Made by a program: the position numbers and the translations under genes
Part shown: piece after piece, positions 28,054 through 37,856 of the stretch
Position numbering within the stretch: the stretch's first letter is position 1
How the letters are laid out: every line of letters begins with the position of its first letter
From: Microbacterium aoyamense
GTDB lineage: Bacteria; Actinomycetota; Actinomycetes; Actinomycetales; Microbacteriaceae
Length of the DNA: 64,000 nt
Direction of reading: 5' to 3'
NCBI RefSeq assembly: GCF_023155855.1
Contig: NZ_JAKNUT010000006.1
Coordinates: 1-64,000, forward strand
Notes under the pieces: model-generated
What the model was told of the DNA's origin: nothing
What the model saw: only the letters and a program-made list of their open reading frames with translations
Database searches by the model: none

Positions 28054-29367
28054 CTACTCACCGAGGACGCGATCGAGATACGCGTTGCGGAACATCCGAT
28101 CGGGATCGAGCCGATCGCGCAGCGCCGTGAAGTCGTCGAACCGCGGGTACCGCTCGCGGAGGGCCGCGGCATCCAACGTGTGCATCTTGCCCCAATGCGG
28201 GCGCCCGCCGGACGCCAGCATGATCGCTTCGACGGCCTCGAAGTACTCCGTCGGGTCCTCGCGCCAGTAGCGGTGGACGGCGATGTAGCCGGATGCCCGG
28301 CCATGCGCCGTCGACATCCACAGGTCGTCCGCGGCCGCGAAGCGCACCTCGACGGGGAATGAGATCTTCCAGCCCCGCTCGTCGATGAGCGTGCGCAGGG
28401 CGTCGAACGCGGGCCGCACGTTCTCGGCGGGGACGGCATACTCCATCTCGCGGAACCGCACGGTGCGGCTCTGCGTGAGCACCTTCGTCGAGCGGTCCGT
28501 GTACTCGCGATCGCCCGTGAGCTTCACCGCGAGTCGCGAGAACGACGGCACGATCCTCGGGACGACGGTGGCCGCACCGCACGCGACGCGGTACACGCCG
28601 TTCGCGAGCAGGGTCTCGTCGATCCACTTCCCGACCGCGGGCAGCGGATGCCGCACGTCGCTCTCGGGCAGGCGCATGTCGGCCTTCGTGAGTCCGACGT
28701 CGGTGTGCGGGAACCAGTAGTACTCGAAATGATCGGATGCCGCGGCCCAGTCGTCGAGCGAGGGCAGCAGCTCCGTCAGCGCCACGGGCTTCTCGACCGC
28801 GTGCAGGAGGAACGCCGGCACGCATTGGAGCGTGACCTCGACGAGGATGCCGAGCGCGCCGAGTCCGAGCGCGACGGCCGGCAGCAGGTCGGCGTTCTCG
28901 TCGTCGCTCACCGTGAGCAGCTCGCCGGCGGCCGTCACGAGGCGGGCGCCGACCACCTGCGTCGCGATGCCACCGAACCGCGCGCCCGTGCCGTGCGTTC
29001 CCGTCGAGATCGCGCCCGAGATCGACTGCCGGTCGATGTCGCCGAGGTTCTGCATCGCGAGTCCGTACGGCGCGAGCAGCGCCGGCACCTGGTGCAGGCG
29101 GGTGCCGGCCAGCAGCGTGACGCGCCGGCGATCGCGATCGACCTCCACGATCCCGGTGAGATCGGTGAGGTCCAGGAGCAATCCGGGCGCCACCGCGATG
29201 CCGGTGAAGCTGTGACCGGCCCCCACGGCCTTGACGGGCATCCCGCGCTTCGTAGCCGCCGTCACGGCGCGCTGCACGGCTTGGACCGTCCTCGGAAACT
29301 CGACGAGCTGTGGACGGATGCGCTCCGACCTGCCCCAGTTCTCCCACACGCCGCCGGGCCGCGTCAT
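28054..29367 (-). CDS. D-arabinono-1,4-lactone oxidase / L-gulonolactone oxidase-type flavoprotein
   Basis: 437-residue VAO/PCMH flavoprotein. The N-terminal FAD domain contains KAVGAGHSFTGIAVAPG, whose His is the usual covalent FAD site, and AISTGTHGTG. The C-terminal ALO domain ends with HWGKMHTLDAAALRERYPRF, the HWxK signature. Such enzymes oxidise aldonolactones at the C2 position. The true sugar lactone is not known here. ATG 29367 overlaps the stop of the upstream PLP aldolase (ATGA), so the two are co-translated. Confidence 0.9.
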   Translation of the reverse strand: MTRPGGVWENWGRSERIRPQLVEFPRTVQAVQRAVTAATKRGMPVKAVGAGHSFTGIAVAPGLLLDLTDLTGIVEVDRDRRRVTLLAGTRLHQVPALLAPYGLAMQNLGDIDRQSISGAISTGTHGTGARFGGIATQVVGARLVTAAGELLTVSDDENADLLPAVALGLGALGILVEVTLQCVPAFLLHAVEKPVALTELLPSLDDWAAASDHFEYYWFPHTDVGLTKADMRLPESDVRHPLPAVGKWIDETLLANGVYRVACGAATVVPRIVPSFSRLAVKLTGDREYTDRSTKVLTQSRTVRFREMEYAVPAENVRPAFDALRTLIDERGWKISFPVEVRFAAADDLWMSTAHGRASGYIAVHRYWREDPTEYFEAVEAIMLASGGRPHWGKMHTLDAAALRERYPRFDDFTALRDRLDPDRMFRNAYLDRVLGE

Positions 29368-30593
29368 AGGAAGGCCTTCCCTTCGCCCCGATAGGTGGGC
29401 AGTTCTGCGACGATGCGATCGCCGTCGATCAACAGGTACCGGTCGATGCGCTCCGCGAGCTCGCCCGACTTCGAGTGCCGGAACCACACGCGGTCGCCCA
29501 CGGCCAGACCCCGTGCCGACTCGCCCTGCAGCGGAGTCTGCACCTCGCCCGCGCCTTCGCGTCCGTTGGTCTTGAGCCCTGCGGGCCATGTCGGCAGGGG
29601 CTGTCGGGATGCCACGGGCGGGCCGGAGGCGATCCAGCCGCCGCCCAGGACCGTCGCGATGTCGGCCTGCGGCTTGCGGACGACGTCGAGCGCGAACGCC
29701 GCGGCGGGCGCGAGATCGAAGACGCGATAGCCGTCGAAGAGGTGCCCGGCGAGCAGACCGCTGCCGGCCGTCAGCTCGGTGACGGAGAGGTCGGATGCCG
29801 TGTACTCGAGCGATCCGGTCCCGCCGCCGTTGACGAACTCCAGCGGCGCGATATCGCGGAGCGCTGCGACGATCGCCGTGCGGCGCTCGAGCAGCTCGTG
29901 GCCGGAGCGGCGCTGCATCCATCGGATGACGGCATCCCCCGATCCCGTGGCATCCCCCTGCCCGGCGATCTGGGCTTCGTACATCATGAGGCCCACGAGC
30001 GTGAACCCGGGGCGCTCTGCGATCGCCCGCGCGAGGCTCGCGACCTCTCCCGGCTCGTGCACGGGCGAACGGTGCACGCCGATGTGTCCCAGGGCCGGGG
30101 CGCGCCAGGAGGCGTCGGCGTCGATCGCGAGGCGGATCGGCGGGCGGGTGGATGCCGGTGCCACAGCGTCGACGAGGTCGAGCTGCGCGAGGTCGTCGAC
30201 CATGAGGGTCACACGCGCCGCGAGCGCCTCGTCGGCGGCCAGCTGCGCGATCGCCGCGCGGTCGGCGGTCGGATACCCCAGGACGACGTCATCGTGCGTC
30301 TGAGCGAGCCACAGGGCCTCGGGGAGCGTGAAGGCGAGGATGCCGGCGTAGCCTGGCAGGGCGAGCGTCGCATCGATCACCTCGCGCACGCGGACGGACT
30401 TGCTCGCGACGCGGATCGGCACGCCTCCCGCGCGCACGAGCATGTCGAGGGCGTTGTGGCGCAGGGCTGCGAGGTTGATGACGCCGACGGGACCGGGAAC
30501 GGATGCCACAGCATCCGTCATCGCCTGCCAGTAAGACGCCGGATCGTTCCACGGCTCCGTTGCCGGGGCGGACGACAGCAGGTCGAGGCTCAT
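29364..30593 (-). CDS. PLP-dependent amino acid aldolase/deaminase, alanine-racemase N-domain fold type III
   Basis: 409 residues. The barrel-type PLP domain has the Schiff-base lysine in PIRVASKSVRVREV, EALWLAQTHDDVVLGYP and NGGGTGSLEYT. The C-terminal domain has GDRVWFRHSKSGELAERIDRY, the metal-site-like end seen in D-threonine aldolase and D-serine dehydratase. Annotation pipelines call this family amino acid deaminase/aldolase, and the exact substrate is open. Starts GTG 30617 and ATG 30593 are both possible. A TAGGCT lies 9 nt before the GTG. It is coupled to the lactone oxidase. Confidence 0.8.
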   Translation of the reverse strand: MSLDLLSSAPATEPWNDPASYWQAMTDAVASVPGPVGVINLAALRHNALDMLVRAGGVPIRVASKSVRVREVIDATLALPGYAGILAFTLPEALWLAQTHDDVVLGYPTADRAAIAQLAADEALAARVTLMVDDLAQLDLVDAVAPASTRPPIRLAIDADASWRAPALGHIGVHRSPVHEPGEVASLARAIAERPGFTLVGLMMYEAQIAGQGDATGSGDAVIRWMQRRSGHELLERRTAIVAALRDIAPLEFVNGGGTGSLEYTASDLSVTELTAGSGLLAGHLFDGYRVFDLAPAAAFALDVVRKPQADIATVLGGGWIASGPPVASRQPLPTWPAGLKTNGREGAGEVQTPLQGESARGLAVGDRVWFRHSKSGELAERIDRYLLIDGDRIVAELPTYRGEGKAFL

Positions 30594-30663
30594 GCGCGCA
30601 TCTTCGGGGGGAAGCACATGCGCACCAGCCTACGACCGCGGGCGGAGGATCGAAGACGTGACG

Positions 30664-30736
30664 TACCCCCGCCGGGACTCGAACCCGGACTGAAGCGATT
30701 TTAAGTCGCCTGCCTCTGCCATTGGGCTACGGGGGC
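30664..30736 (-). tRNA. tRNA-Leu (anticodon UAA) with short variable arm
   Basis: A 73-nt cloverleaf folds on the minus strand. The acceptor GCCCCCG pairs with CGGGGGT, leaving a G1-U72 wobble, with discriminator A73. The anticodon loop CTTAAAA carries UAA. The variable arm is only five bases (TCAGT), and the T-arm is CCGGG-TTCGAGT-CCCGG. CCA is not encoded. Leucine tRNAs normally have a long class II variable arm, so the amino-acid identity given by the anticodon should be treated with some caution. Confidence 0.88.
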
Positions 30737-30749
30737 CAGGGAAGCCGAA

Positions 30750-30782
30750 GGCCCGGGGTCGACAGACGTCGACACCCGGGCC
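30750..30782 (-). terminator. terminator after ndh, before the tRNA
   Basis: A stem of 14 pairs with one bulged base joins GGCCCGGG-GTCGAC to GTCGAC-A-CCCGGGCC around a 4-nt loop. On the minus strand it is followed by TTCGGCTTCCC. It lies 19 bp after the ndh stop and separates that gene from the tRNA. Confidence 0.7.
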
Positions 30783-30801
30783 CAGGCTAGCGTGAAGCGG
30801 C

Positions 30802-32223
30802 TCAGCCGACCTTCGCGGGCTTCTTCGCGTCGGCACCGGCGACCGGTGCCTTCTCGCCCACGACGCTCTTGGGGTCGATCGCGGGCGCGGCCGGACGCGG
30901 GCGCGCGGCGAACTCCTCGAAGACGTAGCGGGGGTTCTGCACCGCCTCGAGGTTGACCAGGTCGCGGCCGAGCCAGAAGTTGTGCCACCAGCCCCACAGC
31001 ACGCGCCACTTGCGCTCCCACGACGGCATCGCGAGGCCGTGGTAGCCGCGGTGGGCGAACCACGCGATGAGACCCTTCATCGCGAAGTTGCCGGACTGGA
31101 AGACACCGCTGTACAGGCCGAGGCCCGCGACGGCACCCATGTTCTTGTGGAAGTACTCGCGGGGCAGCTCACCACGCAGGACCGCGACGAGGTTCTTCGC
31201 GAGGAGCTTCGCCTGGCGCACGGCGTGCTGCGCGTTGGGCACGCAGTACCCGCCGACCCCACCACCCGAGAGGTCGGGAACCGCCGAGACGTCACCGGCT
31301 GCCCACGCGCCCTCGACGATCTCGTCTTCGCTGCCGACACGGAGGTCGGCCCGTGTGCGGATGCGCCCACGTTCCTCGACGGGGAGATCACCGCCGCGCA
31401 CGACGGTCGGGTTGGCCATGACGCCCGCGGTCCACACGATCAGATCGGTGGGGATGCTCTCGCCCGTCGAGAGCTCGACGATGCCGTCGACCGCGCTCGT
31501 GAGCTGCGTGTCGAGGTGCACGAACGCACCGCGCTGGGCGAGGCTCTTGAGCACCCACTCGCTCGTCTTGAGCGACACCTCGGGCATGATGCGGCCCATC
31601 GCCTCGATGAGGTGGAAGTGCGTGTCGTCGAACGTGATGGTCGGGTAGTGCTTGATGAGCGACGAGGCCAGCGAGCGCAGCTCTGCGAACACCTCGATGC
31701 CCGCGAAACCGCCGCCGACCACCACGACCGTGAGCAGCCGGTCGCGCTCGGGACCTGCCGGGAGCATGGATGCCTTGTCGAAATTCGACATGAGCTTGTC
31801 GCGGATCGCGACCGCCTCTTCGATCGTCTTGAGACCGATCGCATTGTCGGCGATGCCGGGGATCGGGAAGGTGCGCGAGACGGCGCCCGCGGTGACGACG
31901 ATCTGGTCGTATTCCTGCTGGTACGGCTCGCCGGCGATCGGCGTGATCGTCGCCGTCTTGGTGGCGTGATTGATCCCGGTCACCTTGGCGGCGACGACCG
32001 TCGTCCGCTTGAGGTGGCGACGGAGAGCGACGACGGAATGACGTGCCTCGATCGAGCCGGCCGCGACCTCGGGGAGGAAGGGCTGGTAGGTCATGTACGG
32101 CAGCGGATCGACGATCATGACGTCGGCTTCGCCCTTGCGGAGGTGCTTCTCGAGCTTCCACGCGGTATAGAAGCCTGCGTAGCCACCACCGACGATGAGG
32201 ATCTTGGGGACGGTGTTCGTCAC
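30802..32223 (-). CDS. ndh: type II NADH dehydrogenase (NDH-2-like FAD oxidoreductase)
   Basis: 473 residues. The first dinucleotide fold, VGGGYAGFYTAW, binds FAD. The second, VVVVGGGFAGIEVFAEL, binds NADH. WAAGDVSAVPDLSGGG and YCVPNAQHAVRQAKLLAKN are family segments, and a hydrophobic C-terminal part likely docks on the membrane. NDH-2 passes electrons from NADH to menaquinone without proton pumping. GTG 32223 is preceded by TAGGAG. It is the last gene of the eno-divIC-DUF501-subtilase run, 21 bp after the peptidase. Confidence 0.9.
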   Translation of the reverse strand: MTNTVPKILIVGGGYAGFYTAWKLEKHLRKGEADVMIVDPLPYMTYQPFLPEVAAGSIEARHSVVALRRHLKRTTVVAAKVTGINHATKTATITPIAGEPYQQEYDQIVVTAGAVSRTFPIPGIADNAIGLKTIEEAVAIRDKLMSNFDKASMLPAGPERDRLLTVVVVGGGFAGIEVFAELRSLASSLIKHYPTITFDDTHFHLIEAMGRIMPEVSLKTSEWVLKSLAQRGAFVHLDTQLTSAVDGIVELSTGESIPTDLIVWTAGVMANPTVVRGGDLPVEERGRIRTRADLRVGSEDEIVEGAWAAGDVSAVPDLSGGGVGGYCVPNAQHAVRQAKLLAKNLVAVLRGELPREYFHKNMGAVAGLGLYSGVFQSGNFAMKGLIAWFAHRGYHGLAMPSWERKWRVLWGWWHNFWLGRDLVNLEAVQNPRYVFEEFAARPRPAAPAIDPKSVVGEKAPVAGADAKKPAKVG

Positions 32224-32244
32224 GGTTCGGAGTACTCCTACGTG

Positions 32245-33543
32245 TCAGCGGCTCGGCGTTCTCGTCGCCGATCGGATGCGTCGGACAGCAGCAGTGACGC
32301 CGAGCGCCACCAGTATAGCCGTGACCGTGAGCATCAGGAGCGGCAGGGTGCCGTACAGCAGGGTGTCCCGTGACGGCAGAAGGGGGGATGCCGGGAGCGG
32401 TGCCGCCTCAGCTGCGGGCAGGGGGTCGACCACGACGGGTGCCGACGTCTGCTCGGGCGCCGGACCCGAGTCCGCGCGGCGGTAGAGCCGGATCCACTCT
32501 TCGAGACTGCCCATGGGGTTGGACGTCACGGCGGGGACGGTCGTCGAGACGGCGGCCGCGGCATCCACCAATCCGTACCCGTAGAGCAGGTCGGGTGTCG
32601 CCTTCATGGCGGGCGTGGGCTTCGCGGTCTTGATGAGACGGTTGATCACGTTGTTCGCGTCGAGGTCGGGATGCGCCGACCGCACGAGTGCGGCGATGCC
32701 GGCCACGATCGGCGCGGCGCCGCTCGTGCCGTCCCACCGGACCAGCCGCCCGTCGGCCGAGACCCCGAGGAGCTGCTCGCTCGGCGCCGAGACGCCGATC
32801 GTGATGCCCTGCGTCGACGCGTCGATGCTCGCGCGCCCGGACGGATCGACTCCGCCCACGGTCAGGACTCCCGGAATCGTCGCGGGGGCCCCGACACGGG
32901 TCGTGCCGCTCGCGCGGTTGCCGGCCGCGACGATGACCACGACGTCGTTCTCGTAGGCGTAGAGGAAGGCGTCGTCCCAGCTCTGGTCCCAATCGGGCAC
33001 GTTCGTGGTGAGCGACATGTTGATGATGTCGGCATCGTTGTCGACCGCCCAGCGCACGGCTTCGGCGATCTGCTCCGTGAAGGGCACGGTCGCCGACGAG
33101 CCGAAGCCGACCGAGATCGACAGCAGCTCCGCATCGGGCGCGACGCCGATCATGCCGGTGTCCGGCCCCGTGCCGCGGCCCGCGGCGAGCGAGCCCACCC
33201 AGCTGCCGTGGTTCGAGTCGACGGCGCCCACGGGGGTGCGACCGTCGGGCGTGCCGGCGCCCGAGACGTCCGTTCCCGCGGCGACGGCGCCCGAGAACTC
33301 CACGGGACCGCGCGCGATGCCCGTGTCGATGATCGCGATGCGGACGCCGGCGCCGCGGGTCGTCTGCCATGCGGTGCGGATGCCGTAGTCGTCGAGCCAG
33401 TACTGCTCGGCCCGCACAGGGTCGGTGTCCGTCGTCACCGGGACTGCGGGGTCGGGGATCGGCGCGGCAGTCGCCGCGGGAGCCGCTCCGACCAGGAGCG
33501 CGAGCGTGAGGGCCGTGCCCGCGAGCGCGGCGCGGCGGATCAT
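32245..33543 (-). CDS. secreted, membrane-anchored S8 subtilisin-like serine protease (mycosin-like topology)
   Basis: 432 residues. An N-terminal signal peptide (about 1-27, ending ATAA) is followed by a subtilase domain with catalytic Asp73 (IAIIDTG), His112 (SNHGSWVGSLAAG) and Ser274 (GTSGAAPIVAGIAAL), plus the oxyanion Asn in VAAGNRAS. A Pro/Ala linker and a C-terminal membrane helix (about 394-420) with a basic tail follow. This layout resembles mycosins (MycP) of type VII secretion, but no ESX genes are present. ATG overlaps the DUF501 stop (ATGA). The substrate is unknown. Confidence 0.92.
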   Translation of the reverse strand: MIRRAALAGTALTLALLVGAAPAATAAPIPDPAVPVTTDTDPVRAEQYWLDDYGIRTAWQTTRGAGVRIAIIDTGIARGPVEFSGAVAAGTDVSGAGTPDGRTPVGAVDSNHGSWVGSLAAGRGTGPDTGMIGVAPDAELLSISVGFGSSATVPFTEQIAEAVRWAVDNDADIINMSLTTNVPDWDQSWDDAFLYAYENDVVVIVAAGNRASGTTRVGAPATIPGVLTVGGVDPSGRASIDASTQGITIGVSAPSEQLLGVSADGRLVRWDGTSGAAPIVAGIAALVRSAHPDLDANNVINRLIKTAKPTPAMKATPDLLYGYGLVDAAAAVSTTVPAVTSNPMGSLEEWIRLYRRADSGPAPEQTSAPVVVDPLPAAEAAPLPASPLLPSRDTLLYGTLPLLMLTVTAILVALGVTAAVRRIRSATRTPSR

Positions 33544-34058
33544 CCGCCCGGCCCCGGCTCGGCGCACACGCAGCGCTCGGGCGACCACGACGACAGTGCG
33601 AGCGCGCGGTCGCCGATCGGATTCACACCGGGGCCGGCCGCGAGCGTGTGCCCGAGCACGGCGTGCAGGCACTTGACTCGCGTCGGCATGCCGCCCGCCG
33701 AGATGCCGTCGATCTCGGCGACGTCGCCGTAAGGAGCGCGGTCGGCGAGGTAGGCCACGTGGGCGCGGGCGTACGCCGCGCGGAGGTCTTCATCCGCGGC
33801 GAGCTCCTCGTTGAGGTCGCGCATGACCTGGCCGGCCTCGAGCGTCGACATCGCCGCCGTCGCGGCGGGGTGGGTGAGGTAGTAGAACGTGGGGAACGGC
33901 GTGCCGTCGGGCAGTCGCGGTGCGGTCGCGACCACCGTGGGGTTGCCGCACACGCAGCGTGCCGCGATGCCGACGACGCCGCGCGAGGGGCGTCCGAGCT
34001 GTGCGCGCAGCACCTCGAGGTCGCGCTCGGTCGCAGGGGCGTAGGGCGGAGTCGGCAC
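33540..34058 (-). CDS. DUF501 family protein
   Basis: 172 residues. The DUF501 pattern is visible: LGRPSRGVVGIAARCVCGNP near the N-terminus, FPTFYYLTHPAATAAMSTLEA, and CLHAVLGHTLAAGPGVNPIGD near the end. Two cysteine/histidine-rich points (CVCG, CLHA) could bind metal. DUF501 genes sit beside eno and divIC/ftsB across actinobacteria. Function unknown. GTG 34058 follows TAGCCT by 6 nt, so it can be transcribed separately from eno. Confidence 0.9.
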   Translation of the reverse strand: MPTPPYAPATERDLEVLRAQLGRPSRGVVGIAARCVCGNPTVVATAPRLPDGTPFPTFYYLTHPAATAAMSTLEAGQVMRDLNEELAADEDLRAAYARAHVAYLADRAPYGDVAEIDGISAGGMPTRVKCLHAVLGHTLAAGPGVNPIGDRALALSSWSPERCVCAEPGPGG

Positions 34059-34064
34059 GCGTCC

Positions 34065-34070
34065 AGGCTA
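34065..34070 (-). promoter_or_regulatory. -10 element of DUF501 (predicted leaderless, internal to the eno run)
   Basis: TAGCCT on the minus strand lies 6 nt before the DUF501 GTG, in the 41-bp gap after the divIC/ftsB-like gene. Confidence 0.5.
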
Positions 34071-34099
34071 CCGGGCGGCACCTGGGCGACGCCTGGCGG

Positions 34100-34630
34100 T
34101 CAGGGGGTCGAAGTGGGCGTCGGGTCGGGCACGCCGATCGTCGGGGCCTTGACCGTCTGCGCGAGGCCCGCTTCGGTGACCGACCGTACGAACTGCGACA
34201 TCCAGTCGGTCCGCGTCTGCTCGACGTCTTCGCTCACCGTCGCCCGCTCCTGCGGGATGTCCTCGAGCGGCAGGTCGTTGTCGACGAGGTAGACGACCTC
34301 ACCCGGCTTGACGTAGTACAGGCGCTCGCGCGCCTGCGTCGTGATGAAGGCCGGGTCCTTCCAGCGCTCCCGCTCGGCCTCGAGGGCCACGACCTGCTCC
34401 TTGCTCAGCTCGACGGCCTGCTCGAGCGCCGCGATCTGCTGGCGCTGACCGAGGTAGGTGCCGATCGTCGGCACGAGCACGAAGGCCGCGAGCACGACGA
34501 GGCCCATCATGATGACCATGAAGCCCGAGAGACGGATGCCGCCGAGCCACTCGCGCACGTCGAGACGGCGCCGCGCGGGTCGCTGCGCCGTGCGGCGGGC
34601 ACGAGAAGGGGGAGCCGTCGTCTTCGCCAC
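34100..34630 (-). CDS. FtsB/DivIC-family septum formation initiator
   Basis: 176 residues. A basic cytoplasmic N-terminus (RARRTAQRPARRR) is followed by one membrane helix (about 35-58) and a short extracytoplasmic coiled coil (QQIAALEQAVELSKEQVVAL). The conserved DPAFITTQARERLYYVKPGE follows, which is diagnostic of DivIC/FtsB. It links the divisome core (FtsL/FtsQ partners) at the septum. A disordered Thr/Pro tail ends the protein. GTG 34630 has AGAGGGGGAG upstream, and it lies 23 bp after eno. Confidence 0.93.
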   Translation of the reverse strand: MAKTTAPPSRARRTAQRPARRRLDVREWLGGIRLSGFMVIMMGLVVLAAFVLVPTIGTYLGQRQQIAALEQAVELSKEQVVALEAERERWKDPAFITTQARERLYYVKPGEVVYLVDNDLPLEDIPQERATVSEDVEQTRTDWMSQFVRSVTEAGLAQTVKAPTIGVPDPTPTSTP

Positions 34631-34653
34631 GGCTCCCCCTCTCGTCGAAAGAT

Positions 34654-36028
<1,375 letters not shown>

Positions 36029-36049
36029 AGTCTTTCCCTTCTCCCTCGC

Positions 36050-36127
36050 CTCGGCCAAGGAAGGTTGCCGAGCGGAGGAGCGATGAGCGGGATCCGGCCC
36101 TCGGCTGGGCATTCACCCTTGGCCGAG
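36050..36127. repeat. 78-bp nested inverted repeat between eno and the O-methyltransferase
   Basis: CTCGGCCAAGG (36050-36060) pairs perfectly with CCTTGGCCGAG (36117-36127). A second pair, GCCGAG/CTCGGC, lies inside it. No coding frame is convincing in this 211-bp gap. Confidence 0.6.
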
Positions 36128-36145
36128 CAGAGGGTTCCTGCGGTG

Positions 36146-36814
36146 TCAGACCACGAGCGCGATCGCGACGCCGTCCCAGCCCTTGCGGTCCAGGGTCTGC
36201 AGCGCGGTCGCGTCGAACCGCGGATCCCGCGCGAGCAGTTCGAGCCCGCGCTGAGTGCCGATGACCTGCGGATTCTCGGTCGCGGGGTTGGCGACCTCTC
36301 CCCCGCGGCCGATGTTGTCGACGACGACGACCGTGCCGGGACGGCCCAGCCGCGCGGCCCAGTCGAGGTAGATCGTGTTGGACTCCTTGTCGGCGTCGAT
36401 GAAGACGAGGTCGAACGGCTCGCCGCCCTCGAGGCCCGGCAGCACATCGGCGGCCCGGCCGATGAGGATCTCGACCTTCTCTCCCACACCCGCGCGGTCG
36501 AGGTTCGCCCGCGCGACGCCCGCGTTGACCGGCTCCGCCTCGACCGTCACGATGCGTCCGTCGTCCGGGATGCCGCGGGCCATCCAGATCGTCGAGTACG
36601 CGCCCAAGGTGCCGATCTCGAGCACCCGTCGCGCGCCCGAGATGCGGGCCAGCAGGTTCAGCAGCTTGCCGTTCACGGGTGCGACCTCGATCGCGGGCAG
36701 TCCCGCGGTCTCCTGAGCGGCGACAGCGGCTTCGAGGGCGTCGTCATGGCCGACGAGCGTTTCCGTGAGGTAGTCGTCGAGGCGTCGCCAGGCGTCGGGG
36801 GTGGGCTCGGTCAT
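36146..36814 (-). CDS. class I O-methyltransferase (SAM-dependent, catechol-type family 3)
   Basis: 222 residues. Motif I is RRVLEIGTLGAYSTIWMARG, followed by IVTVEAEP and the cation site DLVFIDADKESNTIYLDWA with the downstream VDNIGRGGEV. This matches cation-dependent O-methyltransferases that act on vicinal hydroxyls of small aromatics. The natural substrate is unknown. ATG 36814 is chosen because the family starts shortly before a helical segment (WRRLDDYLTETL). The open frame starts five codons earlier. Confidence 0.88.
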   Translation of the reverse strand: MTEPTPDAWRRLDDYLTETLVGHDDALEAAVAAQETAGLPAIEVAPVNGKLLNLLARISGARRVLEIGTLGAYSTIWMARGIPDDGRIVTVEAEPVNAGVARANLDRAGVGEKVEILIGRAADVLPGLEGGEPFDLVFIDADKESNTIYLDWAARLGRPGTVVVVDNIGRGGEVANPATENPQVIGTQRGLELLARDPRFDATALQTLDRKGWDGVAIALVV

Positions 36815-36845
36815 GAAGTCAGCCAACAAGCCGAGGGATGCCGCG

Positions 36846-37856
36846 TCAAGCGCGAGCGCGCGCCGCGAGCGCCGTCAGCAGCGCGGCACCGGTCTCGGCG
36901 TCGTCGACCGTCACGACGAAGGTCTTCCCGCTGCGCCGGACCACCTGGATCGCCTGACCCGAGTGCAGCACGATGCCGAACCGCCCGTCGACACCGAGGC
37001 GGATGCCCCAGCCGCCGAACTCCGCCATCGGGTTGACGTGCACGACCGACACCGATGAGATGTCGTCGAGCGCAACACGGAAGCGCGGAATGCCGACCGG
37101 CGAGACGACCCGCAACCCGGACGAGTCGACACGCACGCGGAAGACGCACGTCGTCACGGCGAGCACCGCGAAGAGGAGTGCGATGAGCGCCATGACCCAC
37201 CAGATGTCGATGCCGATCAGCGCGAACGCGACGGCCAGCCCCGCGACGAGCACGGTGGAGCCGACGATCGCGAACACGCCGCCGCGGGCCATGGTCGTCG
37301 TGCGCAGCCACACGACACGCTCGCCGGGCTCGAGTGTGATCGCGGGCACCGAGTCGCCCGCGGCGCTGCCGCCGCTCACCGTGAGCTTCGGCTGCGCGAA
37401 CCAACCCGCGACGCCCGCGGCGACTCCGAGTCCGGCCCCGACTGCGAGCGCGGGGACGATCGATGGAGCGTCGTGCGTGTCGGCGAGCCCCCGCTGCGCT
37501 GCGAACGTCCAGGTGATGAGCGTCGTGAGGAAGGCCGTCGTGGCGAGGCTGATCGTCGCGAGGAACCGGTACGTCGGCCCCCATTCGCCCTCGCGGTTGC
37601 CTGCGAGACCCAGAAGGCTGAGCAGGAGCGGGAGCCCGTAGCCCACGGCCGCGAAGAGCGCCGGTGTCGTCCGGGCGGCGGCGAATCCGTCGGCCTCACC
37701 GCGCGCGTTCCAGTGGATCGCGATCGTCTCGGGCATGCCTGGCAGCCAGACGAGCATGAGCACGAGCGCTCCTGTGACGACCACGAGCGGGATCCACAGT
37801 CCCACCAGCAGGTAGGCGCGCTTCGCGCGGCGGACGTCGGCCGGGATATCGGTCAT
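36846..37856 (-). CDS. DUF1648-containing integral membrane protein
   Basis: 336 residues. The N-terminal DUF1648 segment (VWLPGMPETIAIHWNARGEADGF) is followed by about six to seven membrane helices and a C-terminal PH-like cytoplasmic domain (GIPRFRVALDDISSVSVVHV, WGIRLGVDGRFGIVLHSGQ). The gene is translationally coupled (ATGA) to the GntR/YtrA-type regulator immediately upstream. That pairing is typical of DUF1648 proteins and implies control by that regulator. The transported or sensed compound is unknown. Confidence 0.85.
   Translation of the reverse strand: MTDIPADVRRAKRAYLLVGLWIPLVVVTGALVLMLVWLPGMPETIAIHWNARGEADGFAAARTTPALFAAVGYGLPLLLSLLGLAGNREGEWGPTYRFLATISLATTAFLTTLITWTFAAQRGLADTHDAPSIVPALAVGAGLGVAAGVAGWFAQPKLTVSGGSAAGDSVPAITLEPGERVVWLRTTTMARGGVFAIVGSTVLVAGLAVAFALIGIDIWWVMALIALLFAVLAVTTCVFRVRVDSSGLRVVSPVGIPRFRVALDDISSVSVVHVNPMAEFGGWGIRLGVDGRFGIVLHSGQAIQVVRRSGKTFVVTVDDAETGAALLTALAARARA

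Noticed and set aside
32245..33543. Marker of a type VII (ESX) secretion locus.
   Set aside because: No EccB/C/D, WXG100 or other ESX genes lie nearby. Only the protease layout resembles mycosins.
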